From Pontibacter beigongshangensis (GTDB taxonomy: Bacteria > Bacteroidota > Bacteroidia > Cytophagales > Hymenobacteraceae): a stretch of DNA of 64,000 nt. Location: the NCBI RefSeq assembly GCF_014332515.1, contig NZ_VFSD01000001.1, forward strand, positions 434,001-498,000, read 5' to 3'. Numbering within the stretch: the first letter of the stretch is position 1; each line of letters starts with the position of its first letter. Position numbers and translations under genes: made by a program. Below, piece by piece: positions 52,146 to 60,634 of the stretch. The notes under the pieces were generated by a model. It was not told the DNA's origin. It ran no database searches and saw nothing but the letters and a program-made list of their open reading frames with translations.

Positions 52146-53600
52146 TCAGAAGTGGTCCTGCAGGAGTTTATGGGCAGCCAGTATGCCGCTGAGGCAGGTA
52201 CCCGGAATGCCCTGGCCGGGGTACACCGTATCGCCGCAAAGGTAGGCGCCTTTATGGTCGAGGCGGGCGTCTTTCATGTGCCAGGGCTTAATGCGGCTGT
52301 ACTGCGGATACCCGCCCACCATGCCAAACTCCCGCGCTGTCCAGAACAGCCAGGCCCCCGGGGTTGCCGACTGCCGGTAAAGGATCTGCTCTTCGGTTAT
52401 CAACCCTTTATCAGTCAGTAGCCTGATGATGGCATTCTCCAGCACTTTTTTATCGTGGATAATGTGGCTGGCAGGATCATGGATATGGGTGCTGACAGAC
52501 ACCACCGTCTCCTGCTCTGGTGCCCGCCGCTTGTCTTCCGGATGGCTGAAACTGACGAACACGCTTTTGCTGTTGATCAGCGGCAGGCCTTCCGGCACGT
52601 GCACCTGGTGATGCAGCACTTCAGGCAAGGGCCTCCCCTGCAGCACCAGCCCCATGGTAAAGGCGCTGTTCAGTTTATCAGACTTCAGGAGATAGGGCTG
52701 CAGCGTAGCCTGCACCTTCTCGTCCTTAAAAATCTGTTGCGTATTGTTCAACGGTATACCACTTATCACATAGCGGCTCCGGAAGCTGCTGGTGTTGGTC
52801 CAGATCCGGTAGCCGGAAGTCTCGGGCAATACCTGCCTGACCGTTTGCCTGTACAAAACCGAAGACCCATGGGCTGTGATGTAATCTACCAGCGGGTTGA
52901 CCAAATTAATCAAACCTCCATCCAGGTAATAGTTGCCAAAAAGCGTGTAGCAGAGGGCCGTGGCACCGAACAGCACATTCACCTCGGGCATATAATTTTG
53001 CGCCGTAATCAGGAGTTGCTCGTTTACAAAGTCTACAAAGAGCTTGTTTTGTAGCAAGCCGTGTTTTTGCAACAGCTGTTCCACCGTCTGGAAAGCTACC
53101 GGCAGCAGGCGCAGCTGCCCTGGCCGCACCTGCCTGGCCGCCTGCCAGAGGTCCTGCAGGTTTGAGAACGGAAAGCTTTTCTGCTGCAGCGACACCTGCC
53201 ACACCTGCCGGCTGATGCGGTAGCACTGCTCCCAGAACTCCCGCTGCTGGTGCTTGCCAAAAACCCGCTCCGCCTCTTGTATCCACTCATCAAGAGATTG
53301 GTAGCGCGTCAGCAACTGGCCGTCCGGCAGGTGCACCTGCATGGGCACCTCCAGCTGGCGCACCGGCACTTGCAGGCCCAGTTCATCGAGCAGGTAGCGG
53401 AGCGGCATGTGCTCATCCAGGCCCACAAGCGTGGTGGCGCCTGTCTCAAAGATATAGCCTTTGCGCAGATAAGAACTGGCACAACCGCCAGGGTACTTGG
53501 CCTGCTCCAGCACACACACCTGCAGCCCCCGCTTCACCAGAAGCGCCGCAGCCGACAGGGCTCCAAAACCAGAGCCGATCAGTACCACATCGTAGGTCAT
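52146..53600 (-). CDS. FAD-dependent desaturase/isomerase, CrtI/CrtISO-like
   Basis: This 484-aa flavoprotein of the phytoene desaturase superfamily has the N-terminal dinucleotide motif DVVLIGSGFGALSAAALLVKRG, a second FAD motif (EQAKYPGGCASSY) and the C-terminal CrtI signature (YLCGDTVYPGQGIPGTCLSG). It resembles carotenoid isomerase and oxygenase-like members more than CrtI proper. No other carotenoid genes are in the window, so the substrate is open. The ATG at 53600 is well supported. Confidence 0.88.
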   Translation of the reverse strand: MTYDVVLIGSGFGALSAAALLVKRGLQVCVLEQAKYPGGCASSYLRKGYIFETGATTLVGLDEHMPLRYLLDELGLQVPVRQLEVPMQVHLPDGQLLTRYQSLDEWIQEAERVFGKHQQREFWEQCYRISRQVWQVSLQQKSFPFSNLQDLWQAARQVRPGQLRLLPVAFQTVEQLLQKHGLLQNKLFVDFVNEQLLITAQNYMPEVNVLFGATALCYTLFGNYYLDGGLINLVNPLVDYITAHGSSVLYRQTVRQVLPETSGYRIWTNTSSFRSRYVISGIPLNNTQQIFKDEKVQATLQPYLLKSDKLNSAFTMGLVLQGRPLPEVLHHQVHVPEGLPLINSKSVFVSFSHPEDKRRAPEQETVVSVSTHIHDPASHIIHDKKVLENAIIRLLTDKGLITEEQILYRQSATPGAWLFWTAREFGMVGGYPQYSRIKPWHMKDARLDHKGAYLCGDTVYPGQGIPGTCLSGILAAHKLLQDHF

Positions 53601-53817
53601 GCATTTTCAGGGTTTGTTTGTTAAACCGATCCAAGTCTGAATTGTTACCTTTATGCTTATAAAAGGATAGTGGAGCCAGGCCGCATGGTGTGGGGGCGTT
53701 TGGTACTAAAAGCAGGTTAAGGCGATTATGGCAGCAGGAAAATGGGAGGAGCCGGAAATTTCCGGTAATTTGGGGCGGGCGGCAAAGAACAAACTCTTAT
53801 AAATGACTTTTTTTTAA

Positions 53818-54645
53818 ATGAAAACAACTGCTGATATTAGTGTATTGGGTTGCGGCTGGTTAGGCTTGCCTTTGGCTGAGAAGCTCGTTCAGAACGGCTT
53901 TCGGGTACATGGTTCTACCACCACACCTGCCAAGCTCCAGGTGCTGCAGGAAAAGCAAATTGCGCCTTTTCTGTTCAACCTGGACGAGACCGAGCCGGAT
54001 CAGGAGACACTTGCTGCGTTTCTGGACTCCAAGGTACTGGTCCTCAATATTCCGCCCCGGATCAGGTCGGGACAGGGAGACGAGCTGTTGCCTAAGCTTC
54101 GCAGGCTCCGGAAAGCCATGCTCGATTCTCCTGTTAGCAGAGTGCTGTTCGTTAGTTCTACAGCGGTGTACCTGGACCTGAACCGGGTCGTGACTGAGGA
54201 GGATATTCTTTTTACGGAGGAGCAGGAACCCGACAATTTGCTGCTACAGGCAGAAAAACTGTTTCAGGACCGGGAAGATTGGGTGACCACCATTGTGCGC
54301 TTTGGCGGCCTGGTGGGCGGCAGCCGGCAGCCGGGGCGTTTCATGGCCGGCAAACAGAACCTGCCCGACGGAGACGCCCCCGTAAACCTGATTCATCTGG
54401 AGGATTGTGTGGAAATTCTGCACCGGATTATGGAGGAAGAAAAATGGGGCAGCGTGTATAACGCCTGTGCCGACGAGCATCCTACCCGCAGAGACTTTTA
54501 TACCCGGGCGGCCCTCGCCATCCATGCCACCCCGCCTACTTTCCTGGATATGGAAAATACAAGTTTTAAACGCATCAACAGCGATAAATTAAAACAGGAG
54601 CTCTCCTATCAGTTTCTGCACCCTGATCCCATGCGGTTTTTTTAA
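53818..54645 (+). CDS. NAD(P)-binding SDR, YeeZ-like
   Basis: This 275-aa protein is of the extended/atypical SDR type: Gly-rich nucleotide site ISVLGCGWLGLPLAEKL (about 8-24), FVSSTAVY, then a substrate-loop region (ADEHPTRRDFY). It resembles Escherichia coli YeeZ, whose reaction is unknown. There is no signal peptide. The following flavoprotein gene begins ~100 bp downstream, after a run of AT-rich word repeats. Confidence 0.85.
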   Translation: MKTTADISVLGCGWLGLPLAEKLVQNGFRVHGSTTTPAKLQVLQEKQIAPFLFNLDETEPDQETLAAFLDSKVLVLNIPPRIRSGQGDELLPKLRRLRKAMLDSPVSRVLFVSSTAVYLDLNRVVTEEDILFTEEQEPDNLLLQAEKLFQDREDWVTTIVRFGGLVGGSRQPGRFMAGKQNLPDGDAPVNLIHLEDCVEILHRIMEEEKWGSVYNACADEHPTRRDFYTRAALAIHATPPTFLDMENTSFKRINSDKLKQELSYQFLHPDPMRFF

Positions 54646-54749
54646 TGAGTGAGTGAATAAGTGAGGAATTATTGAAATGGAGATTTTTTTAATAATTCAA
54701 CAATTTAACAACTCAATAATCAACAATTTAACAACCAACAACCGACAAA
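54646..54749. repeat. CAACAATTTAACAAC word array upstream of the baiN-like gene
   Basis: CAACAATTTAACAAC occurs at 54698-54712 and 54721-54735 amid similar words. GAATTATT (54666-54673) and AATAATTC (54691-54698) form a small dyad. No CCTCCGGAGG core is present, so this is word repeat only. Confidence 0.6.
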
Positions 54750-55994
54750 ATGAACGTAGTGGTGATAGGCGGAGGCGCTGCCGGATTTTTTGGAGCTATT
54801 ACCTGTGCAGAATCAAACCCAAAGGCGCGGGTGCTGCTGCTGGAGAAATCGAATAAGCTGCTGGCAAAAGTCCGGGTGTCGGGGGGTGGCCGTTGCAACG
54901 TGACGCACAGCTGCTTTGTGCCTTCCGTTTTCTCGCAGCACTACCCCCGGGGCAGCAAGGAGCTAAAAGAAGCTTTAAAAACGTTTGGCGCAAGCGAAAC
55001 AATCGCCTGGTTTGAGCAGCGGGGCGTGCAGCTCAAAACGGAAGCGGATGGCCGTATGTTTCCTGTCACCAACAACTCCGCCACCATTGTAGACTGCCTG
55101 CTGCAGGCAGCCAGAAAGGCTGGCGTAGAGATCAGGACCAGTACCGGTGTTGAGAAAATTGAAGCGCTGCCTGCCACCGCCGGCCCTATCCGCTTTAAGT
55201 TGGTGTTAAGCAACGGGAGCACCCTACAGGCAGACAAGGTGCTGGTATGCACTGGCGGGAACCCCAAAGAAGCAGGCTACGACTGGCTGAAAGCGCTGGG
55301 GCATTCCATACAAAAACCTGTGCCGTCCCTTTTTACCTTCAACGTGCCAGCTTCTCCGCTCAAAGAACTGCAGGGCATAGCAGTACCTAAGGCCAGGGTA
55401 CGCATTGCCGGGCAGAAACTGGAGTACGAGGGGCCGCTGCTGATCACGCACTGGGGCTATAGCGGACCGGCTGTGCTGAAGTTGTCGGCCTGGGGAGCGC
55501 GTATATTTAATGAGCAGAACTACCATTTCACGGCACTCATCAACTGGATTCCGGAGTTTACGGAAGAAACCCTGCGGCAACATCTGCAGCAGTACCGGCA
55601 GTTGCACCCAAAAAAAGTAGTAGCCACCAACCCGCTTTTCGGGCTGCCACAGCGCCTCTGGAAAGCCCTGACACAGTTGGCTGAAGTACCATCAGCAGTA
55701 ATATGGGGCGAGCTGCCCGCCAAAAACACCAACAAGCTGGTGGAGTCGCTGCACCGTGCGCCCATTGAAGTAAAAGGCAAAACCACTTTTAAGGAAGAGT
55801 TCGTGACCTGTGGTGGCGTGGAGCTGAGCCAGGTAAACATGCGCACGCTGGAGAGCCGTCTGCAGCCGGGCCTTTACTTTGCCGGCGAGGTGCTCGACAT
55901 CGACGGCATAACGGGAGGCTTCAATTTTCAGGCCGCCTGGACCACCGGCTACCTGGCCGGAAAAGCCATGGCACAGCCAGACCAGCAGCCATAA
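54750..55994 (+). CDS. HI0933/BaiN family flavoprotein
   Basis: This 414-aa two-dinucleotide-binding flavoprotein has the N-terminal FAD site VVVIGGGAAGFFGAI (about 3-17), the family box LLAKVRVSGGGRCNVTH, and the C-terminal GEVLDIDGITGGFNFQAAWTTGYLAG. Members are annotated as aminoacetone oxidase or BaiN, but most have no known substrate. It may share a transcript with the upstream SDR. The start at 54750 fits the family. Confidence 0.93.
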   Translation: MNVVVIGGGAAGFFGAITCAESNPKARVLLLEKSNKLLAKVRVSGGGRCNVTHSCFVPSVFSQHYPRGSKELKEALKTFGASETIAWFEQRGVQLKTEADGRMFPVTNNSATIVDCLLQAARKAGVEIRTSTGVEKIEALPATAGPIRFKLVLSNGSTLQADKVLVCTGGNPKEAGYDWLKALGHSIQKPVPSLFTFNVPASPLKELQGIAVPKARVRIAGQKLEYEGPLLITHWGYSGPAVLKLSAWGARIFNEQNYHFTALINWIPEFTEETLRQHLQQYRQLHPKKVVATNPLFGLPQRLWKALTQLAEVPSAVIWGELPAKNTNKLVESLHRAPIEVKGKTTFKEEFVTCGGVELSQVNMRTLESRLQPGLYFAGEVLDIDGITGGFNFQAAWTTGYLAGKAMAQPDQQP

Positions 55995-56073
55995 GTATAG
56001 GAATCTAAAGATGGAAACAAATTGATTATAATAGCAGTACAACTCCTTTACAAACCATTCATGTATAAAGACT

Positions 56074-56517
56074 ATGGAAATCAATAAAGAAATTGTTTCG
56101 ACTGTACACCACCTCATCGAACGTTGTAAAGACGGTGCCAAAGGTTATAAAACAGCATCCGAAGATATTGAAGATAAGAACCTGAAAGATCTTTTTAAGA
56201 AATACGCCGTGCAGCGCGACAGCATGATTACGGAGTTGCAGGACCAGTTGCATAAATTCGGCAAAACCGACGACGAATCGAGCTCTATTGAAGGAACGAT
56301 TCACCGTGCCTGGATCGACATTAAATCCGCCCTGACTTCTAAAGACACCAAACGCGTGCTGGAAGAGTGTGAACGAGGCGAGGATTATGCGCTGAAAGCT
56401 TATGAAGAAGCCCGAAGTGCCAACCTTCCGGGCGAGTTAAAAGCGGTGGTAGAGCAGCAGTACCAGGATGTGAAGAACGCACACGACCATATCCGCACAC
56501 TCCGCGATAATGCTTAA
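56074..56517 (+). CDS. DUF2383/PA2169 four-helix bundle protein
   Basis: This 147-aa protein is almost entirely helical, with the PA2169-type opening (TVHHLIERCKDGAKGYKTASEDI) and the later helix block AYEEARSANLPGELKAVVEQQYQDVKNAHDHI. The fold is a ferritin-like four-helix bundle, often induced by stress and linked to envelope or metal stress in other bacteria, though the role is unknown. It is followed by a UUCG-loop terminator. Confidence 0.9.
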   Translation: MEINKEIVSTVHHLIERCKDGAKGYKTASEDIEDKNLKDLFKKYAVQRDSMITELQDQLHKFGKTDDESSSIEGTIHRAWIDIKSALTSKDTKRVLEECERGEDYALKAYEEARSANLPGELKAVVEQQYQDVKNAHDHIRTLRDNA

Positions 56518-56541
56518 ATAGGCATAATCGGTAAATACCGG

Positions 56542-56566
56542 AAAGGAGCTTCGGCTCCTTTTTTTG
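56542..56566 (+). terminator. Terminator with UUCG loop
   Basis: AAAGGAGC and GCTCCTTT flank TTCG, then a T-run to 56566. This is an ordinary strong terminator of the DUF2383 gene. Confidence 0.92.
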
Positions 56567-56800
56567 TTTCTAAACGGGCGACCCAACTATTTATATCCCT
56601 ACCAGTTAGTTTCTTCGCTTTGAGTTTCCTTGCGCTGTTTGCTGGCAGCGCTTTGGGTAAGTCAGCAATTGATCTGTTTCAGCCAAAGTAGGGTTTCTGT
56701 CAGCGAACAGCTCCTGCAAGCACGTGGAGGTAAAGCAGAAGCTGCCCCTCGTTGAATCACTCGCAGGAGCTGCGCACGCTGCGAGGTTTGGCGCAAACAC

Positions 56801-56851
56801 CGATTATTTGAATGAAAACAGCCCTCCGGAGCTCCTTTTGTCTGCTGCTGC
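56801..56851 (+). repeat. Intergenic CCTCCGGAGG-family repeat, copy 19a
   Basis: CGATTATTTGAATGAAAACAGCCCTCCGGAGC is followed by TCCTTTTGTCTGCTGCTGC. Confidence 0.88.
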
Positions 56852-56910
56852 ACATGAGGCTATCGAATTAAACAGAAGTCTCCAGCAGCAATTATTGATT
56901 CCTACAACAG

Positions 56911-56961
56911 GAGCAGCAACGGCAGAGCCCTCGCGAGGGCCTTTTTCATTGGAAAAATTGG
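56911..56961 (-). repeat. Intergenic CCTCCGGAGG-family repeat, copy 19b
   Basis: In the reverse sense it reads CAATTTTTCCAATGAAAAAGGCCCTCGCGAGGGC, then TCTGCCGTTGCTGCTC. The palindrome core is CTCGCGAG in place of CTCCGGAG, a compensated change that keeps the dyad. Confidence 0.85.
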
Positions 56962-57094
56962 CGTGCCTAGCATCTTTTGGTCAAGATGTCTTCAAATAGT
57001 ATACAATGGATACCCTTACATAGGCTTTGTGTTCCAATTATTAAATGTTTTGCAGCCATCTACTCTAAATATAATTTGACTACCCCCCAAAAGC

Positions 57095-57129
57095 GATAAG
57101 CCTGGTATCCGTCTGACACCAGGCTTATC
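57095..57129. other. 12-bp perfect hairpin of unknown role
   Basis: GATAAGCCTGGT (57095-57106) pairs with 57118-57129 around an 11-nt loop. It is not adjacent to a gene end (160 bp past the helicase stop). Confidence 0.5.
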
Positions 57130-57212
57130 ATTTAACTGCGTAAACAGTTAATAATCTTCCAACCTTTTTATTATTTCTCTTTACGCCCGCCACAAATTAA
57201 AGTTGAGGCTGC

Positions 57213-57248
57213 TCTGAAAAAAATAGGCCAGGTTACTACCTGGCCTAT
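57213..57248 (-). terminator. Terminator of the DEAD-box helicase gene
   Basis: An 11-bp perfect stem (ATAGGCCAGGT / ACCTGGCCTAT) with a 4-nt loop is followed on the minus strand by a T-run (A-run at 57217-57223). Confidence 0.88.
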
Positions 57249-57288
57249 AACTTATTGGTTTACAATTCCTTTTCTCTGAAACAAGAGC

Positions 57289-59121
57289 TTAGAATCTTTT
57301 CTTTCTGAAACCGCCTCGGTCTCCACCACGGTCACCGCCACGATCGTCGCGACCGCCACGGCCACCAAAACGGCTTCCGCCACCGCCGCCATAACTGCCG
57401 CGGTCGCCTCTTCCTCTGTCTCTGTCGCCACCGAAGCCGCCACGGTCACCGCCATAGCCACCTCTGTCGGCTCTATCACCGCCAAAACCGCCGCGGTCGC
57501 TTCTGCCACCACCTTCAATGCTGCCGCTGCCTTTTTTCTGCGCTTTTTCGATGCTCACCATGCGGCCATCCACTTCTATGCGGCCCATGCTCTGCACAAT
57601 ATCGGCGGTGTATTCGCTGGGTACTTCCACAAAGCTGAACTTATCGTACAGGTCTATATCGCCCACTTTACCGGCCGGAATGCTGCTGTTGTTAGAAAGC
57701 AGGTCGATCAGGTCGCGCGGATGTACACGGTCTTTCTTGCCGATGGTGATGAACAGGCGGTCGAAGCCGTCTTTCGATTTGCCAAGGCCTTTTTCTGCTT
57801 CCATGCCCTGCTCTTTGGTCTTCGCTTCCTTCATGCTCATTTTAAGCAGGGCAGCAGCCACCTCCAGCGAGGTATATTCTTCGTTCTCCGAAATAAATCG
57901 CTCAATACGGCCCAGGTGCTTGGTAAGCGCCCCTTTGGCAAGCACTTCTTTTACTTTGCCGAAGTATACGTTGGTACGGATCTCGTTTACGTCTTCGTAG
58001 GTAGGCACCTGCTGCATCACGATTTTTGCCTTCGTGAAGCGGATGATGTCCTTCAGTTTGAAAACGTCTGTTCTGCCGCCTACAAAAGAGAAAGCCCGGC
58101 CAGACTTGCCGGCACGGCCGGTACGGCCGATGCGGTGCACGTAGGCTTCCTCATCCTGCGGCAGGTCGTAGTTAAACACAGCCTCTACGTTGTCTACATC
58201 CAGACCACGGGCAGCCACATCAGTAGCCACCAGTATCTCGAGGGTAGCGTTACGAAATTTCTGCATCACGTTAGAGCGCTGGTTCTGGTTCATGTCGCCA
58301 TGCAGGCCATCGGCAAAATAGCCACGAGCCTGCAGGTTCGACACCAGTTCGTCTACCATGCGTTTGGTATTACAGAACACGATGGCCGACTTCAGGTTGT
58401 ACATGTCGATCAGGCGCGAGAGCACTTCTGCTTTCATGCTGCTGCGCACTTCAAAATACGCCTGGTCTATGTTCTCTACCGTCAGTTCCTGGTGCACCAC
58501 CTTCACGATCACAGGATCAGTCTGGTAGGCCTTGGTAAGCTCCATGATCGGCTTGGACATGGTAGCAGAGAAGAAGATCGTCTGGCGCTCAGCCGGAATC
58601 TGCTTCAGCACGAACTCAATATCTTCACGGAAACCCATGTCGAGCATTTCATCGGCTTCGTCCAGAATAATTTTCTTTACATTGTCTAATACCAGCGTGC
58701 CGCGCTCAATATGGTCCATTACGCGGCCTGGCGTACCGATAACGATCTGAACACCCTGCTTCAGGGCACGCAGCTGGCGCTCGTATGGCTGTCCGCCATA
58801 AATTGGGACTACGCTAATGCCTGGCTTGTATTTGGCCAGTTTCTGGATCTCGCCGGAAACCTGAATGGCCAGTTCGCGGGTAGGGCACAGGATCAGTGCC
58901 TGAACACTGCGGTTATTCTCATCAATACCCTCGATGGTCGGAATGCCGAAGGCGGCCGTTTTACCGGTTCCTGTCTGTGCCTGACCAATTATGTCGCGGC
59001 CCTCTAAAACAACGGGAATAGCCTGGGTCTGGATAGGGGAAGCTTCTTCGAAGCCCATGTCAGCGACGGCGCGCTGTACTTCCGGCGAAAGCGGAAGTTC
59101 ATCAAATCTGATTTTGTTCAT
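57289..59121 (-). CDS. DEAD-box RNA helicase with RGG-rich tail
   Basis: This 610-aa ATP-dependent RNA helicase has the full motif set: Q motif (SPIQTQAIP), Walker A AQTGTGKT, DEAD box VKKIILDEADEMLD, SAT, and the C-terminal helicase block with VATDVAARGLDVDNV and HRIGRTGR. A DbpA-like RNA-binding domain (about 470-540) follows, then a Gly/Arg/Asp-rich tail of about 60 residues with GGFGGDR-type repeats. This is the CsdA/DeaD layout, acting on ribosome assembly and RNA folding in the cold. It has a long leader (~155 nt) from the -7 box at 59284-59291. Confidence 0.96.
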   Translation of the reverse strand: MNKIRFDELPLSPEVQRAVADMGFEEASPIQTQAIPVVLEGRDIIGQAQTGTGKTAAFGIPTIEGIDENNRSVQALILCPTRELAIQVSGEIQKLAKYKPGISVVPIYGGQPYERQLRALKQGVQIVIGTPGRVMDHIERGTLVLDNVKKIILDEADEMLDMGFREDIEFVLKQIPAERQTIFFSATMSKPIMELTKAYQTDPVIVKVVHQELTVENIDQAYFEVRSSMKAEVLSRLIDMYNLKSAIVFCNTKRMVDELVSNLQARGYFADGLHGDMNQNQRSNVMQKFRNATLEILVATDVAARGLDVDNVEAVFNYDLPQDEEAYVHRIGRTGRAGKSGRAFSFVGGRTDVFKLKDIIRFTKAKIVMQQVPTYEDVNEIRTNVYFGKVKEVLAKGALTKHLGRIERFISENEEYTSLEVAAALLKMSMKEAKTKEQGMEAEKGLGKSKDGFDRLFITIGKKDRVHPRDLIDLLSNNSSIPAGKVGDIDLYDKFSFVEVPSEYTADIVQSMGRIEVDGRMVSIEKAQKKGSGSIEGGGRSDRGGFGGDRADRGGYGGDRGGFGGDRDRGRGDRGSYGGGGGSRFGGRGGRDDRGGDRGGDRGGFRKKRF

Positions 59122-59751
59122 CTGTATTATTATTACCTTTTACATCTATCTGGAGGCAGCCTGCTTTTAACCTTTCTCTTACGTAAGTGAAGAGCGAAAC
59201 GAAGAAATAAAAACAACTAGTCTTGCCCAAATTGATGGTGGTTCCAGTTATACAGTACTTTCAGACCGATTCCAAATCTGGCGCAAAGGTACGTATTAAT
59301 TGTGATCAATGCTAATGCCACGGCTAATTAACTAGCTGACGAATGCGGCCTGTAAAGTTTAATAGAAGGCATGTGGTGGTAAATCTTTTATAATAATTCT
59401 TAATTTGTTCCTCTATTTCTTTAATTAATAGGTTTTTAACCAGCTATAAACTCCGATTCACCCAAGCCTGAGAGAATCTGGCAGATTATTTTAAGGTTGG
59501 CGTATTTTTTTAACACAGGCTACGTACTATTTACAAGGTGGCCGCTCGCTATATAGCAGTCTAATAATGATGATTGCTGCGCTATAGGTGGTAATGATGA
59601 GCGGAAAAGTCACCTCAAACTGTCTTACCTGCCAACTGCTACAGTACAGACGTGTACGGGGCACGCCGCAACCCGAATGTGTAGTACTGCTCCTGCCTGT
59701 ACTGCTTCACTGATTCCATTTTATGTAGAACCCTTTTTACTGTCTATAAAC
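59122..59751. other. Gene-free divergent stretch with long helicase leader
   Basis: It holds the helicase leader, the -7 box at 59284-59291 and an AT-rich divergent region up to the hypothetical gene at 59752. No repeat copy was found. Confidence 0.55.
59284..59291 (-). promoter_or_regulatory. -7 box of the helicase gene, implying a long 5' UTR
   Basis: The minus-strand site TACCTTTG fits TAnnTTTG and lies ~163 bases upstream of the ATG at 59121. A long leader is usual for cold-inducible helicase genes. Confidence 0.45.
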
Positions 59752-60297
59752 ATGTTACACTTCTCTAAAATCTCGTCTAAGGGTAAAGACTTTAATATTA
59801 TCGCATCTGGTGCGCTGGCCTTCAAAATTCATAACAAAATTCTTAAGGAAGATTGTTTTCAGCAAGACACTTCCATCAGTCGCCATATGTTGCTCGACAA
59901 CAGCAGCATTCTGGCCTCCTCCCCCGGCCAGAAAAAAGTCTTCTTCGTAATCATATCCGACCTTGATAAAATAAACACTGCCTCTCTGTGCAGAATGATT
60001 TCAAAAGAGCGCGCGAACGGCGGTTATGCCGTTTGCCAGATCATCCCGATGCTGTACAACGAGCCCTCTTTCAGAGCCTTAAAAATGCTCCGGCAATCTT
60101 TCGATGAGGTGCTGGAACTTGGCAAGTTCACTATAAACACCAGCAAGGTGCTGGTAAACACAGAACAACAGAATTGCATCATTACCGATTTCAGCTTGTC
60201 GATGGCCAGGATCATGTACCAGATTTGTGTGAAAGATTTTACGTCGGCCGCCGCCGCAGATACCAGCCGGAGAGAAAGAGAATTTGCCGGAGTCTAA
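59752..60297 (+). CDS. Hypothetical protein
   Basis: This 181-aa soluble protein has no family I recognise. Mixed alpha/beta character is suggested (KVFFVIISDLDKINTASLCRMISKERANGG; QIIPMLYNEPSFRALKMLRQSFDEVLELG). The ATG at 59752 is taken because the upstream 25 codons look untranslated. It lies alone between the helicase upstream region and repeat copy 20. Confidence 0.6.
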   Translation: MLHFSKISSKGKDFNIIASGALAFKIHNKILKEDCFQQDTSISRHMLLDNSSILASSPGQKKVFFVIISDLDKINTASLCRMISKERANGGYAVCQIIPMLYNEPSFRALKMLRQSFDEVLELGKFTINTSKVLVNTEQQNCIITDFSLSMARIMYQICVKDFTSAAAADTSRREREFAGV

Positions 60298-60634
60298 ATA
60301 ATCTATTTGTACTAGTGTACCATTTATATTGTACCTGACAGGCAGCAGCAAAAGCAGAAATGTGCTTTGTAGGGGCATTTTCATTTAAATAATTAGTGAG
60401 TTCAGCCATAGCTGGTGGCATCTGCAAAGGATGACAGGGACAGTTCATGTACCTGAAATGTATAGACACCGAAAGGCAAAGCTCTGGCTCCTCTCTTATG
60501 CGCATGAAAGGCCTCTTACAAAGCCATTTCTTCTGCAGCTCTGCTGCCTGGGCAGGCAAAGAAATGCGCCCACATTTGCCGAAACTGCTGTTTCGCTTGT
60601 ATCTTTAAGGGTACGAACGATACAGTGACCGACT
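60298..60634. other. Gene-free stretch with repeat copy 20
   Basis: It contains repeat copy 20 just past the hypothetical gene's stop and then the leader of the UvrD/AddA-like gene. No gene was recognised. Confidence 0.55.
60341..60396 (-). repeat. Intergenic CCTCCGGAGG-family repeat, copy 20 (degenerate)
   Basis: In the reverse sense it reads TAATTATTTAAATGAAAATGCCCCTACAAAGC, then ACATTTCTGCTTTTGCTGCTGCC. The palindrome has decayed but the left half and the tail remain. Confidence 0.75.

Larger units (their letters stand above)
56518..57288. other. Gene-free stretch with terminators, hairpin and copies 19a/19b
   Basis: It contains the DUF2383 terminator, repeat copies 19a (forward) and 19b (reverse) facing each other ~75 bp apart, an isolated 12-bp hairpin at 57095-57129 and the helicase terminator. 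No gene was recognised. Confidence 0.65.

Noticed and set aside
57721..58689. A 322-codon open frame opposite the DEAD-box helicase gene
   Set aside because: It is a shadow of the helicase coding sequence, with low-complexity His/Val-rich content and no recognisable domain.
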